A stretch of 64,000 nucleotides of DNA from Rufibacter roseus (GCF_001647285.1 NZ_LRML01000001.1:62001-126000); one strand, 5' to 3'; positions 8,286-18,225 are shown, counted from the stretch's first letter. Translations and numbers: made by a program. The notes: generated by a model not told the origin, from the letters alone.

Positions 8286-10484
8286 ATGAATTTTTTTAAA
8301 TCCACCTTTCTTGCTCTGATAATATTGTCGGTTTTCTCTTGTGCAAAACCGATAAACCAATCAGAAAAAGCTTCTAACACTAGTGAGGTTTCTACGAGTG
8401 GGCATACCAAATATGTGAATACGTTCATAGGTACGGCTCCTTTGTTAGACCCCAAAGTGATCGGATATACTCCCCCTAAAAACTGGAGGGTTTGGGCAGG
8501 GCTTGTTTACCCTGGTAGTTCGCTTCCTAACGCCATGGTACAGCTAAGCCCCATGACGGAATATGGCTCAGGAGCGGGATATGAGTATGAAGACACGCTT
8601 ATTCATGCCTTTACCCATACCAACAAAGGGCACTGGAACCTGTGTAATATTCCTGTATTGCCTGTTACAGGATCTACCAAAGGCAAAGATGCCTTTTCCT
8701 CAGGCTTCTCCCATGACCAGGAAAGTGCCTCTCCTGGTTTTTACAGCGTAATGCTGAAAGATTACCAAATTCAAGTTAACCTTACGTCAACTCTAAGAAG
8801 CGGCTTTCACCAGTACATCTATCCCTCAAACAAAGAGCGCAGCATTGTCTTTGATTTGGCAAAAGCTAACAACAGGGTAAGAGTTTGGAGCATTGAGCAG
8901 GTCGGCACACAAGCTGTGCAAGGGCACCAGGATGTGGGGGAGAAAATCTACTTCTATGCCCAGCTAACTACAGAATTAAGCAGCCTGGAAAAGAGAGAAG
9001 AAGGCAAAAGAACAGGAGTAGCTATCCTGCACCTCAAAGATGGAGGAAGCCCAACTGTTGAAATGAAAATAGGCCTTTCTTTTGTCAGTGTAGAAAACGC
9101 AAGGCAGAACCTGGAAAGCGAAATTGGGAATAAAAGCTTTAACACCATCAGAAGCCAAGCCAATACCACTTGGGAAAATTTGCTTTCCAAGATTCAGGTA
9201 AAGGGCGGCACACAGAAGCAGAAGGAATTACTTTATACCTCCTTGTACCGGTCTTTATTATGGCCGGCTTTACGCAGCGACACCAACGGCGAATATACAG
9301 ATGCCAGAGGTAACACCGCTAAAGCTGATTTTAACTATTATACGGAGCCTTCTTTGTGGGATACCTACCGAAATAAGGATGTGCTGTTAGGGTTGGTTTC
9401 ACCCCAGGTTGCCCTAGACGTCATTAAGTCCATGAAAGATGTAGGAGACAAAACGGGCGCTATTCCAACTTTCTTCCATGGTGATCATGGCGCATCGTCA
9501 ATTGCTGGAGCCTACTTAAGAGGTATTGATGATTTTGATGTCAAAGCTACGTACCAGCTGTTGCTGAAAAATGCGAATGCTGAAAATAAGGCAAGACCAT
9601 ACGGTGCGGAATACATCCAAAAAGGGTATATCTCAGACCCGGATATTCCCAATCCGCATGTGGAAACAAAGGCAAAGGCCGGCGTGTCAAAAACCCTGGA
9701 ATATGCCTATGACGATTACTCGCTTGCCCAGATGGCTAAAAAATTAGGCGACACCACTAATTACCGGATATTGATGGCGAGATCAAAGAACTATAAAAAT
9801 ATGTTTGATCCCTCTACCCGGTTCATGCGCGGCAGATTAGACAATGGGCAGTGGATAAAACCATTTAATCCGCAGTATCCTTACTACGAGTACATGTACC
9901 GGGAAGCCAATGCCTGGCAAGTTTCTTTCTTCGCCCCGCACGATATGGCCGGTTTAATAGAGTTGTACGGCGGACCTAAAGGATTTGAGTCAAAACTAGA
10001 TTCACTTTTCACCGTGCCCTGGAACCCCAATCATATTGCCAGAAACATATCTAGTTTCATTGGTCAATATTGTCACGGGAACCAGCCAGACCACGAAGCT
10101 CCATACTCTTATTACTTCATAAACAAGCCAGAGAAATCACAGAAGATCTTGGATCATATCATGCAAAACCTGTACGGCATAGGTGAGCATGGTTTAGCTT
10201 TGTCAGGCATGGATGATGCAGGAGAAATGTCAGCTTGGTATGTCTTGAATGCCATAGGTTTATACACGTTTTCAGCAACTGATCCTGAATATTTAGTCAC
10301 CGTCCCGCTTTTTGATGAAGTGCGGTGGTCTAGGGACAACGGCAAAGAATTGGTGATTAAAAAGTCAGGAAAAGACCGAGAATTGAAATCTATTTTAGTC
10401 AACGGCCAAGCCCAGAAAGGCTATTTCATCTCGCATGACCTGTTCAAGAATGGCGGTGCCGTAACAGTAGTTACAGGCAATTAA
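8286..10484 (+). CDS. GH92-family lipoprotein with Gln in place of the catalytic acid
   Basis: 732 aa member of GH92, calcium-dependent exo-alpha-mannosidases. The start at 8286 gives a lipoprotein signal (MNFFKSTFLALIILSVFSC); the frame is open back to 8199, but that start would add residues before the signal. Family blocks: KYVNTFIGT, PGSSLPNAMVQLSPM, FTHTNKGHWN, LWDTYRNKDVLL, GMDDAGEMSAWYV (catalytic-base Asp pair kept) and HGNQPDHEAPYSYY. In most GH92 enzymes the last block reads GNEP and the Glu is the general acid; here residue 600 is Gln (codon CAG, 10083-10085). Related enzymes with Gln there act on mannose-1-phosphate-6-mannose linkages, which need no acid, so a phosphomannan role is possible. 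Confidence 0.92.
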   Translation: MNFFKSTFLALIILSVFSCAKPINQSEKASNTSEVSTSGHTKYVNTFIGTAPLLDPKVIGYTPPKNWRVWAGLVYPGSSLPNAMVQLSPMTEYGSGAGYEYEDTLIHAFTHTNKGHWNLCNIPVLPVTGSTKGKDAFSSGFSHDQESASPGFYSVMLKDYQIQVNLTSTLRSGFHQYIYPSNKERSIVFDLAKANNRVRVWSIEQVGTQAVQGHQDVGEKIYFYAQLTTELSSLEKREEGKRTGVAILHLKDGGSPTVEMKIGLSFVSVENARQNLESEIGNKSFNTIRSQANTTWENLLSKIQVKGGTQKQKELLYTSLYRSLLWPALRSDTNGEYTDARGNTAKADFNYYTEPSLWDTYRNKDVLLGLVSPQVALDVIKSMKDVGDKTGAIPTFFHGDHGASSIAGAYLRGIDDFDVKATYQLLLKNANAENKARPYGAEYIQKGYISDPDIPNPHVETKAKAGVSKTLEYAYDDYSLAQMAKKLGDTTNYRILMARSKNYKNMFDPSTRFMRGRLDNGQWIKPFNPQYPYYEYMYREANAWQVSFFAPHDMAGLIELYGGPKGFESKLDSLFTVPWNPNHIARNISSFIGQYCHGNQPDHEAPYSYYFINKPEKSQKILDHIMQNLYGIGEHGLALSGMDDAGEMSAWYVLNAIGLYTFSATDPEYLVTVPLFDEVRWSRDNGKELVIKKSGKDRELKSILVNGQAQKGYFISHDLFKNGGAVTVVTGN

Positions 10485-10521
10485 TTTTAAAGGAAAATCG
10501 CAACTAAACTTGATGCATACC

Positions 10522-10567
10522 TTTCTGTTTTCAGGCTGTTTTTACAAAAACAGCCTGAAAACAGAAA
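10522..10567. repeat. Dispersed palindrome copy 1 (perfect 21-bp arms)
   Basis: Member of the window-wide palindrome family (outer CTGTTTT/AAAACAG, variable core, central TTTT...AAAA). The arms 10522-10542 and 10547-10567 pair perfectly around a 4-base loop; the core is CAGGCTG with CAGCCTG. It lies 37 bases after the GH92 stop. Confidence 0.9.
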
Positions 10568-10627
10568 TTCATTTTACAGAGGCTTTAGGCAGCGAATGAG
10601 TACTTCGGTAAAAGGCATCAGGAATCA

Positions 10628-10665
10628 GTCTTTGGCCTCTTTTTGAAAAAATAGGTCAAAAACAG
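10628..10665. repeat. Dispersed palindrome copy 2 (degenerate)
   Basis: Reads GGCCTCTTTTTGAAAAAATA then GGTCAAAAACAG, matching the right half of the family with a damaged left arm. It lies between the GH92 and GH97 genes, close to copy 1. Confidence 0.6.
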
Positions 10666-10705
10666 TTCAAACAAATACAAACAGAAAGTAGAGGAGCAAC
10701 CTAAG

Positions 10706-12649
10706 ATGGTAAGACACAGTTTTTTTACGATCTTCTTTTTATGGGTGTCTGTGGCGGTGCAGGCGCAGCAGTACAGCCTTCTTTCCCCAGATAAAAAAAC
10801 AGAAATCAGACTGACTGTTTCAGACAGCATTTACTATGAGGTTAGCACAGACGGCAAAAAGCTGGTAAATGCATCGGCAATACACTTGGGCACAGATTTC
10901 AACCAAAAAGTAAACTGGAAGGTAAAGAAAACCAACAAGCGGTCTGTCAACCAGGTGTTGCACCCAGTAGTGTGGCAAAAAGGAAAAGAGGTGCCAGATA
11001 CCTTTAATGAGCTGAGCCTGACTTTTGCCAACAACCTGGCCCTAGAGTGGCGTGCCTTTGACAATGGCGTAGCCTGGCGGTGGATTGTTGACAAGAAAGG
11101 CCCCTATAAAATAACCAGTGAGGTAGCATCCTTCAAGTTCAATCAAGCGGAAAAAGCTTGGTACCCGCAGGAAGATGGCTTCTTCTCCCACAATGAACGC
11201 GCCTACCTCCAATTAGCCCCAGACAGCATCAGTGCCAAGCAACTAGCTAGCCTACCTGCTCTTTTCAGTGTGCAGAACATGCGGGTATTGCTAACTGAAG
11301 CAGACCTGCTGAATTATGCCGGCATGTGGTTAAGAGGAAATGGCTCTGGCGGAGTGAAGGGTGTTTTTCCTAATTACCCTAAGCAGACCAAATTAAACGG
11401 TGATAGAAATGTACTGGTAACAGAACGTGAGGATTTCATCGCTAAAATGACCAATATCCAATCGCTCCCCTGGCGAATCATCATGATTGCCCGCAATGAT
11501 GCCGAACTGCTGGTCAACCAACTGGTGTACCAGTTGGCCAGCCCCTCAAAAGGAGACTTCAGTTGGGTAAAGCCAGGAAAAGTGCAGTGGGACTGGTGGA
11601 ACGACAACAACATTACCGGAGTAGATTTTAGAGCGGGAATAAACAACGACACCTACAAGTACTACATAGATTTTGCGGCCAAGTTTGGGATAGAGTACGT
11701 GATTCTGGATGAAGGCTGGAGTGACACCAGAGATTTATTGAAGCAGATGCCTGGTATTAACATACAGGAACTCTCTGACTATGCTCACCAGAAGAATGTA
11801 AATTTGGTGTTATGGGCTAACTGGTTGGCACTGGACGGAGATAAAATGGAGCCAACTTTAGACCAATTTGCCAAGTGGGGCATTAAGGGAATAAAGGTTG
11901 ATTTCATGCAGCGCGATGATCAGGAAATGGTGAATTACTACACCAGGGTATCAGAAGCTGCAGCCAAAAGAAAAATGCTGGTAGACTTTCATGGAGCCTA
12001 TAAACCTACTGGCCTTTATCGCACCTATCCCAATGTGATCACCTATGAGGGCGTCTTAGGCCTGGAGCAGAACAAAGGAAGCGATAAAGTAGACCCAGAG
12101 CACAATGTCACCATCCCGTTTATCAGAATGGTGGCCGGACCAATGGATTACACCCCGGGCGCTATGCTGAATGCCCAGAAAAATATGTGGAAGCCGTTCT
12201 GGTCAAAACCCATGAGCTTGGGAACAAGGGTGCATCAATTAGCTATGTATGTGGTGTATGAGAGCCCGCTGCAAATGCTGTCAGACAACCCTACGCATTA
12301 CTACAGGGAGCCCGAAGCCATGGAGTTCCTAAGCCAGGTTCCAACAGAATGGGAGCAAACTATACCGTTGCAGGCCAGGGTGGGTGACTATGTGCTTATG
12401 GCCAGAAAAGCCAAAAGCGGAGATTGGTATGTAGGTGGCATGACCGATTGGTCTCCACGTGATTTGAGCTTTGATTTATCTTTTTTAGGAGAGGGAAACT
12501 ATACCATGCAGGTCTGGAAAGACGGAATAAACGCCGACCGCAATGCCGAGGACTTTAAAATGGAAAAGGTAACAGTCTCTAAAAGCTCATCTGTCACTGC
12601 CAATTTGGCCAAAGGCGGCGGGTGGGTTGCGCGCATCAGTAAAAAATAA
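10706..12649 (+). CDS. GH97 glycoside hydrolase (alpha-glucosidase/alpha-galactosidase family)
   Basis: 647 aa periplasmic enzyme with a cleavable signal (ending VAVQAQ). GH97 contains inverting alpha-glucosidases (SusB type) and retaining alpha-galactosidases. Domain order is an N-terminal beta-sandwich to about residue 270, a (beta/alpha)8 barrel (WDWWNDNNITGVDF, YVILDEGWSD, GIKGIKVDFMQRDDQ, MLVDFHGAYKPTGLYRTYPN) and a C-terminal beta domain. Asp399 in IKVDFMQRDDQ sits where retaining members carry the nucleophile, so the retaining, galactosidase-like type is somewhat more likely; this is inference. It is directly followed by a ROK kinase gene, 60 bases away, and may trim side chains from the mannan or process a different glycan. 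Confidence 0.92.
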   Translation: MVRHSFFTIFFLWVSVAVQAQQYSLLSPDKKTEIRLTVSDSIYYEVSTDGKKLVNASAIHLGTDFNQKVNWKVKKTNKRSVNQVLHPVVWQKGKEVPDTFNELSLTFANNLALEWRAFDNGVAWRWIVDKKGPYKITSEVASFKFNQAEKAWYPQEDGFFSHNERAYLQLAPDSISAKQLASLPALFSVQNMRVLLTEADLLNYAGMWLRGNGSGGVKGVFPNYPKQTKLNGDRNVLVTEREDFIAKMTNIQSLPWRIIMIARNDAELLVNQLVYQLASPSKGDFSWVKPGKVQWDWWNDNNITGVDFRAGINNDTYKYYIDFAAKFGIEYVILDEGWSDTRDLLKQMPGINIQELSDYAHQKNVNLVLWANWLALDGDKMEPTLDQFAKWGIKGIKVDFMQRDDQEMVNYYTRVSEAAAKRKMLVDFHGAYKPTGLYRTYPNVITYEGVLGLEQNKGSDKVDPEHNVTIPFIRMVAGPMDYTPGAMLNAQKNMWKPFWSKPMSLGTRVHQLAMYVVYESPLQMLSDNPTHYYREPEAMEFLSQVPTEWEQTIPLQARVGDYVLMARKAKSGDWYVGGMTDWSPRDLSFDLSFLGEGNYTMQVWKDGINADRNAEDFKMEKVTVSKSSSVTANLAKGGGWVARISKK

Positions 12650-12709
12650 AAGAAGGGGGTGGGTGTAAAGCCCTGCCCGTTGCTTTAACAAGTTTGAAAT
12701 TTATACTTT

Positions 12710-13603
12710 ATGAGTCAATCAACAGTAGTAGGCGTTGATGTAGGAGGAACCCATATTTCTGCCGCCCTGGTCAATATAGAAACAAGCTCTTTAGTGGCAG
12801 AAAGCTACGTGCGCAAAGATATAGACGCCCAGAGTACCGTTACCCAAATTATTAATGACTGGTGCGAGGCCATTCAGCAAACCCAAGGGTATGATGGCAG
12901 CTCTTCAAGTAAAATTGGCATTGCCATGCCCGGTCCGTTTGATTACGAAAAGGGTATTTCTCTCATGAAAGGCCAGAATAAATATGACATCCTGTATAAC
13001 TCAAATGTAAAGGAGTTACTGGCAGAAAAGCTGCAATTGCCGGTAGAGAATATCCGGTTCCTGAACGACGCGAAATGTTACCTTATGGGTGAGGTATTCT
13101 GCGGTGCTGCGCAAGGCCAAAGGCAAGTGCTGGGGTTAACGTTAGGTACTGGTTTAGGCTCTGCCTGGTACCACCACGGAGAAGTAACAGATGCTGATCT
13201 CTGGTACTCACCTTTTAAAGAGAGTATTGCGGAGGAGTATTTGGCTACCCGCTGGTTCGTGAACCGCTTTCATGAGCTTACCGGTGAGCAACTCAAAGGC
13301 GCGAAGGAAATAGCGGAATTAGCCGCCCAGAAGGAAGTGGCGCAACAGGTATTTCAAGAATTCGGGAAAAACCTGGGGCAGTTCATAGAACAGGCAGTAA
13401 CACATAAGCCTGCCGACTTTGTAGTGATTGGCGGCAATATCTCTAAAGCCTATCCACTTTTTTCTAAGGAGTTGGAGCACCAGTTGCAAAAAGCAGGTTT
13501 GGCAATTGCTATTCGTGTAGCTGAGTTGGGCGAGAAGTCTGCCCTCATAGGCGCGGCAAGCTCTTGGCGAGAAAGCCTGCTCCAGGAACAGGAAGAAGTA
13601 TAA
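12710..13603 (+). CDS. ROK-family sugar kinase (glucokinase-like)
   Basis: 297 aa cytoplasmic kinase of the ROK family, expected to phosphorylate the hexose released by the neighbouring hydrolases. The phosphate-binding motif VGVDVGGTHISAAL is at residues 7-20, PGPFDYEKG follows near residue 77, FLNDAKCYLMGE holds the catalytic Asp, and GLTLGTGLGSA is the second ATP motif. The zinc-binding CxCGxxGCxE cluster found in many ROK kinases and regulators is absent. There is no N-terminal helix-turn-helix, so it is a kinase rather than a repressor. The substrate (glucose, mannose or another hexose) cannot be fixed from sequence alone. Confidence 0.9.
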   Translation: MSQSTVVGVDVGGTHISAALVNIETSSLVAESYVRKDIDAQSTVTQIINDWCEAIQQTQGYDGSSSSKIGIAMPGPFDYEKGISLMKGQNKYDILYNSNVKELLAEKLQLPVENIRFLNDAKCYLMGEVFCGAAQGQRQVLGLTLGTGLGSAWYHHGEVTDADLWYSPFKESIAEEYLATRWFVNRFHELTGEQLKGAKEIAELAAQKEVAQQVFQEFGKNLGQFIEQAVTHKPADFVVIGGNISKAYPLFSKELEHQLQKAGLAIAIRVAELGEKSALIGAASSWRESLLQEQEEV

Positions 13604-13650
13604 GATCGGGTCCTTAAGTAGGTGTTGTATCAGCAAGAAGTGAAAGAAAA

Positions 13651-13700
13651 TATTTCTGTTTTAAGCTTATTTTCTGAAAAACTGGTCAAAAACAGAAATA
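13651..13700. repeat. Dispersed palindrome copy 3
   Basis: The outer 12-bp arms TATTTCTGTTTT and AAAACAGAAATA pair perfectly. The inner core (AGCTTA against CTGGT) has drifted. It lies in the intergenic space after the ROK kinase gene. Confidence 0.8.
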
Positions 13701-13801
13701 CCTGACTTCCTGCCGGCTTTTTAAAATGAATGAGGCAGGTCTCCTTACCACTTGGCTCAAATGCATCTCCATAAAACTCAACTTACATCTTCTCTGCTAT
13801 T

Positions 13802-16294
13802 ATGAAAAGAATCAGTTTGTTTTTGTTCTTAGTTTGGTTGCCTCAATTGGTGCTCAAAGCGCAAGAACTCAGAGCCCCCGCTTATCCATTAATCACCCAT
13901 AACACCTATTTCAATGTCTGGTCTTTCGGCGATAAACTAGCTGAAGTACCCACCACTCACTGGTCAGGGCAAGACGCTTCCTTAATTGGTTTGGTGAAGG
14001 TAAACGGGAAAGTATATCGCTTCCTCGGTAAAGAAGCAAAAACCTTCCGTACAGTTCTGGCAGCCTCTGATGAACAACCCTACTCGGTTGCCTACACTGA
14101 AACAGCCCCAGCAACCGGTTGGATGAACCCGCAGTTCAATGCTGCATCCTGGAAAACCGGGGCCGCTCCGTTCGGAGATGACAAAGCCCGCGCCAAAACA
14201 GCCTGGAACAGCAAAGACCTGTGGGTAAGAAGAACATTTTCGTTTAATGAAGCCAATACTGAAAAACTTTATCTAAAGCTAAGCCACGATGACGACGTGG
14301 AAGTATATCTGAACGGAGAAGAAATCTATCGGTATACTGGCTGGAGCCATCCCTTTCAATACCATCCCATCCCAGCTGCCATCGCCAAGAAACTGAAAAA
14401 AGAAGGCAATGTATTGGCCATACATGTAGCCAATACTGCTGGTGGCCAGTCGTTAGATGCCGGACTGGCGCGCGAAGTAACCTCTACGGCTTACGAGAAG
14501 ATAACTCCAGCAGTGCAGAAAAGTGTGCAGTTGAACGCCACCCAAACCATTTACCAGTTCACTTGCGGACAAGTTGATGTTACCGCCACCTTCACCTCAC
14601 CCTTGCTATTGAACAATCTTGATGTATTGGCCCGCCCGGTGAGCTATGTGACTGTTGCAGCCAAATCAAATGATAAGGCTACCCATGACGTGCAGCTATA
14701 CTTGGGCGCTTCTTCTACACTAGCCGTAAACAAACCTGAACAGGAAGTGGCTAGCCAGGAATACACCGCAGAAAAGCTGTCTATTCTGAAGATGGGTACT
14801 GTGGCGCAGCCCATGTTCCTGGAGAAGGGCGAGAAAGAGCGCATAGACTGGGGCTATTTCTATGTAGCCGTGCCCGCTGCCGCCAAAGCCACTCAGTACG
14901 TTTCAGAAGCAGGCAAAGAACTGGCCCCGTTTCTCTCTACCACTGCGGGCAATCCTGAAAACACCAAGCAGGGGAAAAACCTAGTATTGAGCACCATTGT
15001 GCCCTTGGGTAAAGTTGGGGCGAGCGCTAAGGAGCAGGTATTTCTTTTAGGGTATGATGAACTGTACTCGGTGCAGTATTTTAACCAGAACCTAAAGCCC
15101 TGGTGGAAGAACGGTGCAGGTGCCACCATAGAAAAACAACTAGGACAGGCAGCGGCAGATTATCCTAAAATCATTCAGCAGTGCCAGGCCTTTGACAAGA
15201 AAATGTACCAAGACGCTCTGCAAGCCGGAGGTAAGGAATACGCAGATTTGTGTGAATTGGCCTACCGCCAGGCCATAGCTGCCCATACGCTGGTGAAAAG
15301 CCCAAGCGGTGAAACCTTATTTCTCTCAAAAGAGAACTTCAGCGGTGGGTTCATAGGAACGGTAGATGTGACCTATCCATCAGCGCCTCTATTTTTGCTT
15401 TACAACCCTGAGCTGGTGAAAGGCATGCTAAACGGTATTTTCTACTACAGTGAAAGCGGGAAGTGGAAGAAACCGTACCCTGCGCATGATTTAGGCAACT
15501 ATCCTTTTGCCAACGGACAAACCTACGGCGAGGACATGCCAGTAGAGGAAGCTGGCAATATGCTGATTCTTACCGCAGCCATTGCTAAAGTAGAAGGCAA
15601 CGCAGAGTACGCCAAAAAGCATTGGGAAACCTTGACCACTTGGGCCGAATTCCTGAAGAAGAGTGGGTTTGACCCTGAAAACCAACTTTCCACCGATGAC
15701 TTTGCCGGCCACTTGGCCAGAAACGCTAATTTGTCTATCAAGGCCATTGAAGCTTTAGGTGCCTATGGCATGCTGGCGGACATGTTGGATAAACCAGACA
15801 TTGCCAAACAGTACACGGCCGTGGCCAAAGAGATGGTGCAGCAATGGATGAAGCTAGCCAAAGACAAAGACCACTATACCCTTGCCTTTGAAAAGGAGGG
15901 AACCTGGAGCCAGAAATACAACCTCGCCTGGGATACTATTTTAGATCTGAATCTCTTCCCTGCCTCCGTGCGGGAAACAGAAATGAAGTATTATCTTACC
16001 AAGCAAGGATCTTATGGCCTTCCGCTAGATAGCCGCAAGACCTACACAAAATCTGACTGGATCATCTGGACCGCCACTCTGGCAGATAACTCTAATGACT
16101 TTAAAGCTATTGTTTCGCCGGTCTGGAAATACGCGAACGAAACATCTTCCAGAGTTCCTCTCAGTGACTGGCACGAAACTACCGATGGCAAAAAGACTGG
16201 TTTCCAGGCACGGTCAGTGGTGGGTGGCTACTTTATGAAACTGCTGAAAGATAAGCTAGACGAGAAGCCTTTACCTAAAGCTAAGGCCAAATAG
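13802..16294 (+). CDS. DUF4965/DUF5127 glutaminase-A-like secreted protein
   Basis: 830 aa protein with a signal peptide (ending LVLKAQ). It matches by eye the glutaminase A (GtaA-like) family: N-terminal PAYPLITHNTYFNVWS and THWSGQDASLIGLVKVNGK (DUF4964/5127 type), and a C-terminal (alpha/alpha)6 domain with GYDELYSVQYFNQNLKPWW, FLSKENFSGGFIGTVDVTYP, YPFANGQTYGEDMPVEEAGN and SDWIIWTATLA. Around residues 100-215 there is an inserted galactose-binding-like module (WKTGAAPFGDD, DLWVRRTFSF, LKLSHDDDVEVYLNGEEIY). These proteins are common in Bacteroidota glycan loci, and despite the name their real substrate there is unclear; a glycoside hydrolase-like role is possible. Confidence 0.85.
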   Translation: MKRISLFLFLVWLPQLVLKAQELRAPAYPLITHNTYFNVWSFGDKLAEVPTTHWSGQDASLIGLVKVNGKVYRFLGKEAKTFRTVLAASDEQPYSVAYTETAPATGWMNPQFNAASWKTGAAPFGDDKARAKTAWNSKDLWVRRTFSFNEANTEKLYLKLSHDDDVEVYLNGEEIYRYTGWSHPFQYHPIPAAIAKKLKKEGNVLAIHVANTAGGQSLDAGLAREVTSTAYEKITPAVQKSVQLNATQTIYQFTCGQVDVTATFTSPLLLNNLDVLARPVSYVTVAAKSNDKATHDVQLYLGASSTLAVNKPEQEVASQEYTAEKLSILKMGTVAQPMFLEKGEKERIDWGYFYVAVPAAAKATQYVSEAGKELAPFLSTTAGNPENTKQGKNLVLSTIVPLGKVGASAKEQVFLLGYDELYSVQYFNQNLKPWWKNGAGATIEKQLGQAAADYPKIIQQCQAFDKKMYQDALQAGGKEYADLCELAYRQAIAAHTLVKSPSGETLFLSKENFSGGFIGTVDVTYPSAPLFLLYNPELVKGMLNGIFYYSESGKWKKPYPAHDLGNYPFANGQTYGEDMPVEEAGNMLILTAAIAKVEGNAEYAKKHWETLTTWAEFLKKSGFDPENQLSTDDFAGHLARNANLSIKAIEALGAYGMLADMLDKPDIAKQYTAVAKEMVQQWMKLAKDKDHYTLAFEKEGTWSQKYNLAWDTILDLNLFPASVRETEMKYYLTKQGSYGLPLDSRKTYTKSDWIIWTATLADNSNDFKAIVSPVWKYANETSSRVPLSDWHETTDGKKTGFQARSVVGGYFMKLLKDKLDEKPLPKAKAK

Positions 16295-16374
16295 AACTTT
16301 TGCTAATTTTATATAAACCCAAGTTGATCTAAAAAGACTTTTAAACATCACTACCTTAAACTTATTACTGGCTA

Positions 16375-18225
16375 ATGTTAAAAATAGCAAGAATACTCTT
16401 TACATGTAAGGAGCGAACCGTAGCGGTAATCGCCTGTATGGCTATGTCTGCCATGGCTCATGGTCAAACTGCCGTTCTTCCCCTTCAAGATCTGACTTCG
16501 TTCCAGAACCCCGGTAAATCATGGCAGATTGCAGGAAATGTCTCTGCTGATCTTTCTGATGAGAACGAGTTTAATGTGGGCAAGGGAACCGGGGTGCTGG
16601 TGAACATGCCAAGCAGAAGAAACAAGGGGCAGGATTTGCTTACAACCTTCGAACATGGCGATGTAGACCTTGAACTTGACTTTATGATGGCCAAGGGCTC
16701 TAACTCCGGCATTTACCTGCAAGGCCGGTACGAGGTGCAATTGCTGGATGCCTGGGGTTCTACCCACCGCTCGGCTGCTAGTCTCGGGGGCATTTACGAG
16801 CGTTGGGACGAAAGCCGGCCGGAAGGGCAGAAAGGATATCAAGGCTATGCTCCCCGGCAAAACGTAGGGCGCGCACCAGGCCTCTGGCAGCATCTTAAAA
16901 TTTCTTTTCAGGCTCCACGGTTTGACGCCAGCGGCAAAAAGACAGAGAATGCCAGAATAATGAGAATTGAACTGAATGGAGTAATCATTCAGGAAGATGT
17001 AGAGTTGTTCGGGCCTACCCGGGGAAGCATCAGCAATGAAGAGAAAGCTACCGGACCTCTTCGGTTTCAGGGAGATCACGGGGCAGTGGCTTTTCGGAAT
17101 ATAAAAGTAAACCAGTACAGCAAGCCGCGTCCGGAACTTAAAAATCTGACTTATAAAATCTATCAGGGAAGGTATGAGAAGCAGCCGCAATATGATAGCA
17201 TCCCGCCCGAGGCAGAAGGTCCCCAAGGAACCTCCAATATTCTGACCTCCAACTTAGAGGCAGGTACAAAGCAATACCTGATCAGGTACAACGGCACCTT
17301 GGTAGTAAAAGAACCAGGAGAGTATACGTTCAACATTCTTGCCCGCGGCGGTTCTGGTTCAATTAAAGTAAATAGTCAGGACGTAGTGCCTTACAGATCG
17401 TGGGAGGGGAAAGGCACTGTTACCTTACCTGCCGGTGAAGTACCGTTTGAGTTATTGTATTCAAAATACATGGATTGGGAACGTCCGGTTTTGGCGCTGC
17501 GGGTAAGCGGGCCGGGGGTACGGGAGTTTCTGATCAGCGAAAGAGACTTGTCTCCCGATGTGGAAGCCGATCCTATTATAGTGTCTGCCCAGGAGCGGCC
17601 GGTGTTGCGGAGTTTTATGGACCTGCCCGGCCAGTACAGGGTCACGCACGCCGCATCGGTGGGTAGTCCAAATCAATTGCATTACACCTATGACTTAGAC
17701 CACGGCACCTTGATACAGCTCTGGCGCGGCGACTTCCTGGACGCCACGCCCATGTGGCACGAGCGCGGCGACGGTTCTTCCCGCCCTTTAGGCTCAGTAC
17801 AACGCTTTGGAAAGCCTACCATTACCTTGGCCACTCTAGCCAGTGATCAGGCAGCCTGGGCCACCGACACTACCGGTACCACTTTTATTCCGAAGGGATA
17901 TAGCCTAGACCAGAATTCTGAACCCACCTTCAGGTACCAGATTTACGGAGCTACTGTGCAAGACGCCATCCGGGTCATTGAAAACGGAAAAGGCCTGCAG
18001 CGCGAACTGAATATCCAAAACCCGGCCTCTGGGTTATACGCACGTGTAGTAGAAGCAGAAAAAATTGAGGACGCAGGCAAAGGCATGTATCTGATAAATG
18101 ATAAAGCCTATTACCTGCGCCTGGATGACCTGGCCGGAGCCAAACCTATTATCAGAACAGTAAGTGGCCGTCAGGAGCTCATCGTACCGGTGCGTTCTAA
18201 ATTGACATATACTATTCTTTATTGA
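16375..18225 (+). CDS. Secreted DUF1080 plus PA14-like protein (3-keto-glycoside hydrolase type)
   Basis: 616 aa exported protein (signal ending AMAHGQ). Residues about 35-245 form a DUF1080 concanavalin-like domain (DLELDFMMAKGSNSGIYLQG, RYEVQLLDAWG, LRFQGDHGAVAFRNIKV). DUF1080 members are known as 3-keto-disaccharide/3-keto-glycoside hydrolases. Residues about 250-400 resemble a PA14-type beta module (YLIRYNGTLVVKEPGEYTFN, VPFELLYSKYMDWERPVLAL). The last roughly 200 residues are beta-rich and I do not recognise them. The gene downstream starts 20 bases later, so the two are probably co-expressed. It belongs to the 3-keto-sugar group with the second DUF1080 gene and the Gfo/Idh/MocA gene. 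Confidence 0.82.
   Translation: MLKIARILFTCKERTVAVIACMAMSAMAHGQTAVLPLQDLTSFQNPGKSWQIAGNVSADLSDENEFNVGKGTGVLVNMPSRRNKGQDLLTTFEHGDVDLELDFMMAKGSNSGIYLQGRYEVQLLDAWGSTHRSAASLGGIYERWDESRPEGQKGYQGYAPRQNVGRAPGLWQHLKISFQAPRFDASGKKTENARIMRIELNGVIIQEDVELFGPTRGSISNEEKATGPLRFQGDHGAVAFRNIKVNQYSKPRPELKNLTYKIYQGRYEKQPQYDSIPPEAEGPQGTSNILTSNLEAGTKQYLIRYNGTLVVKEPGEYTFNILARGGSGSIKVNSQDVVPYRSWEGKGTVTLPAGEVPFELLYSKYMDWERPVLALRVSGPGVREFLISERDLSPDVEADPIIVSAQERPVLRSFMDLPGQYRVTHAASVGSPNQLHYTYDLDHGTLIQLWRGDFLDATPMWHERGDGSSRPLGSVQRFGKPTITLATLASDQAAWATDTTGTTFIPKGYSLDQNSEPTFRYQIYGATVQDAIRVIENGKGLQRELNIQNPASGLYARVVEAEKIEDAGKGMYLINDKAYYLRLDDLAGAKPIIRTVSGRQELIVPVRSKLTYTILY

Noticed and set aside
16519-17226. 235-residue open frame on the minus strand opposite the DUF1080-PA14 gene
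   Set aside because: It lies wholly inside a well supported gene on the other strand, and its translation has no recognisable motif and odd composition (runs of Arg, Pro and Ser). A shadow frame.
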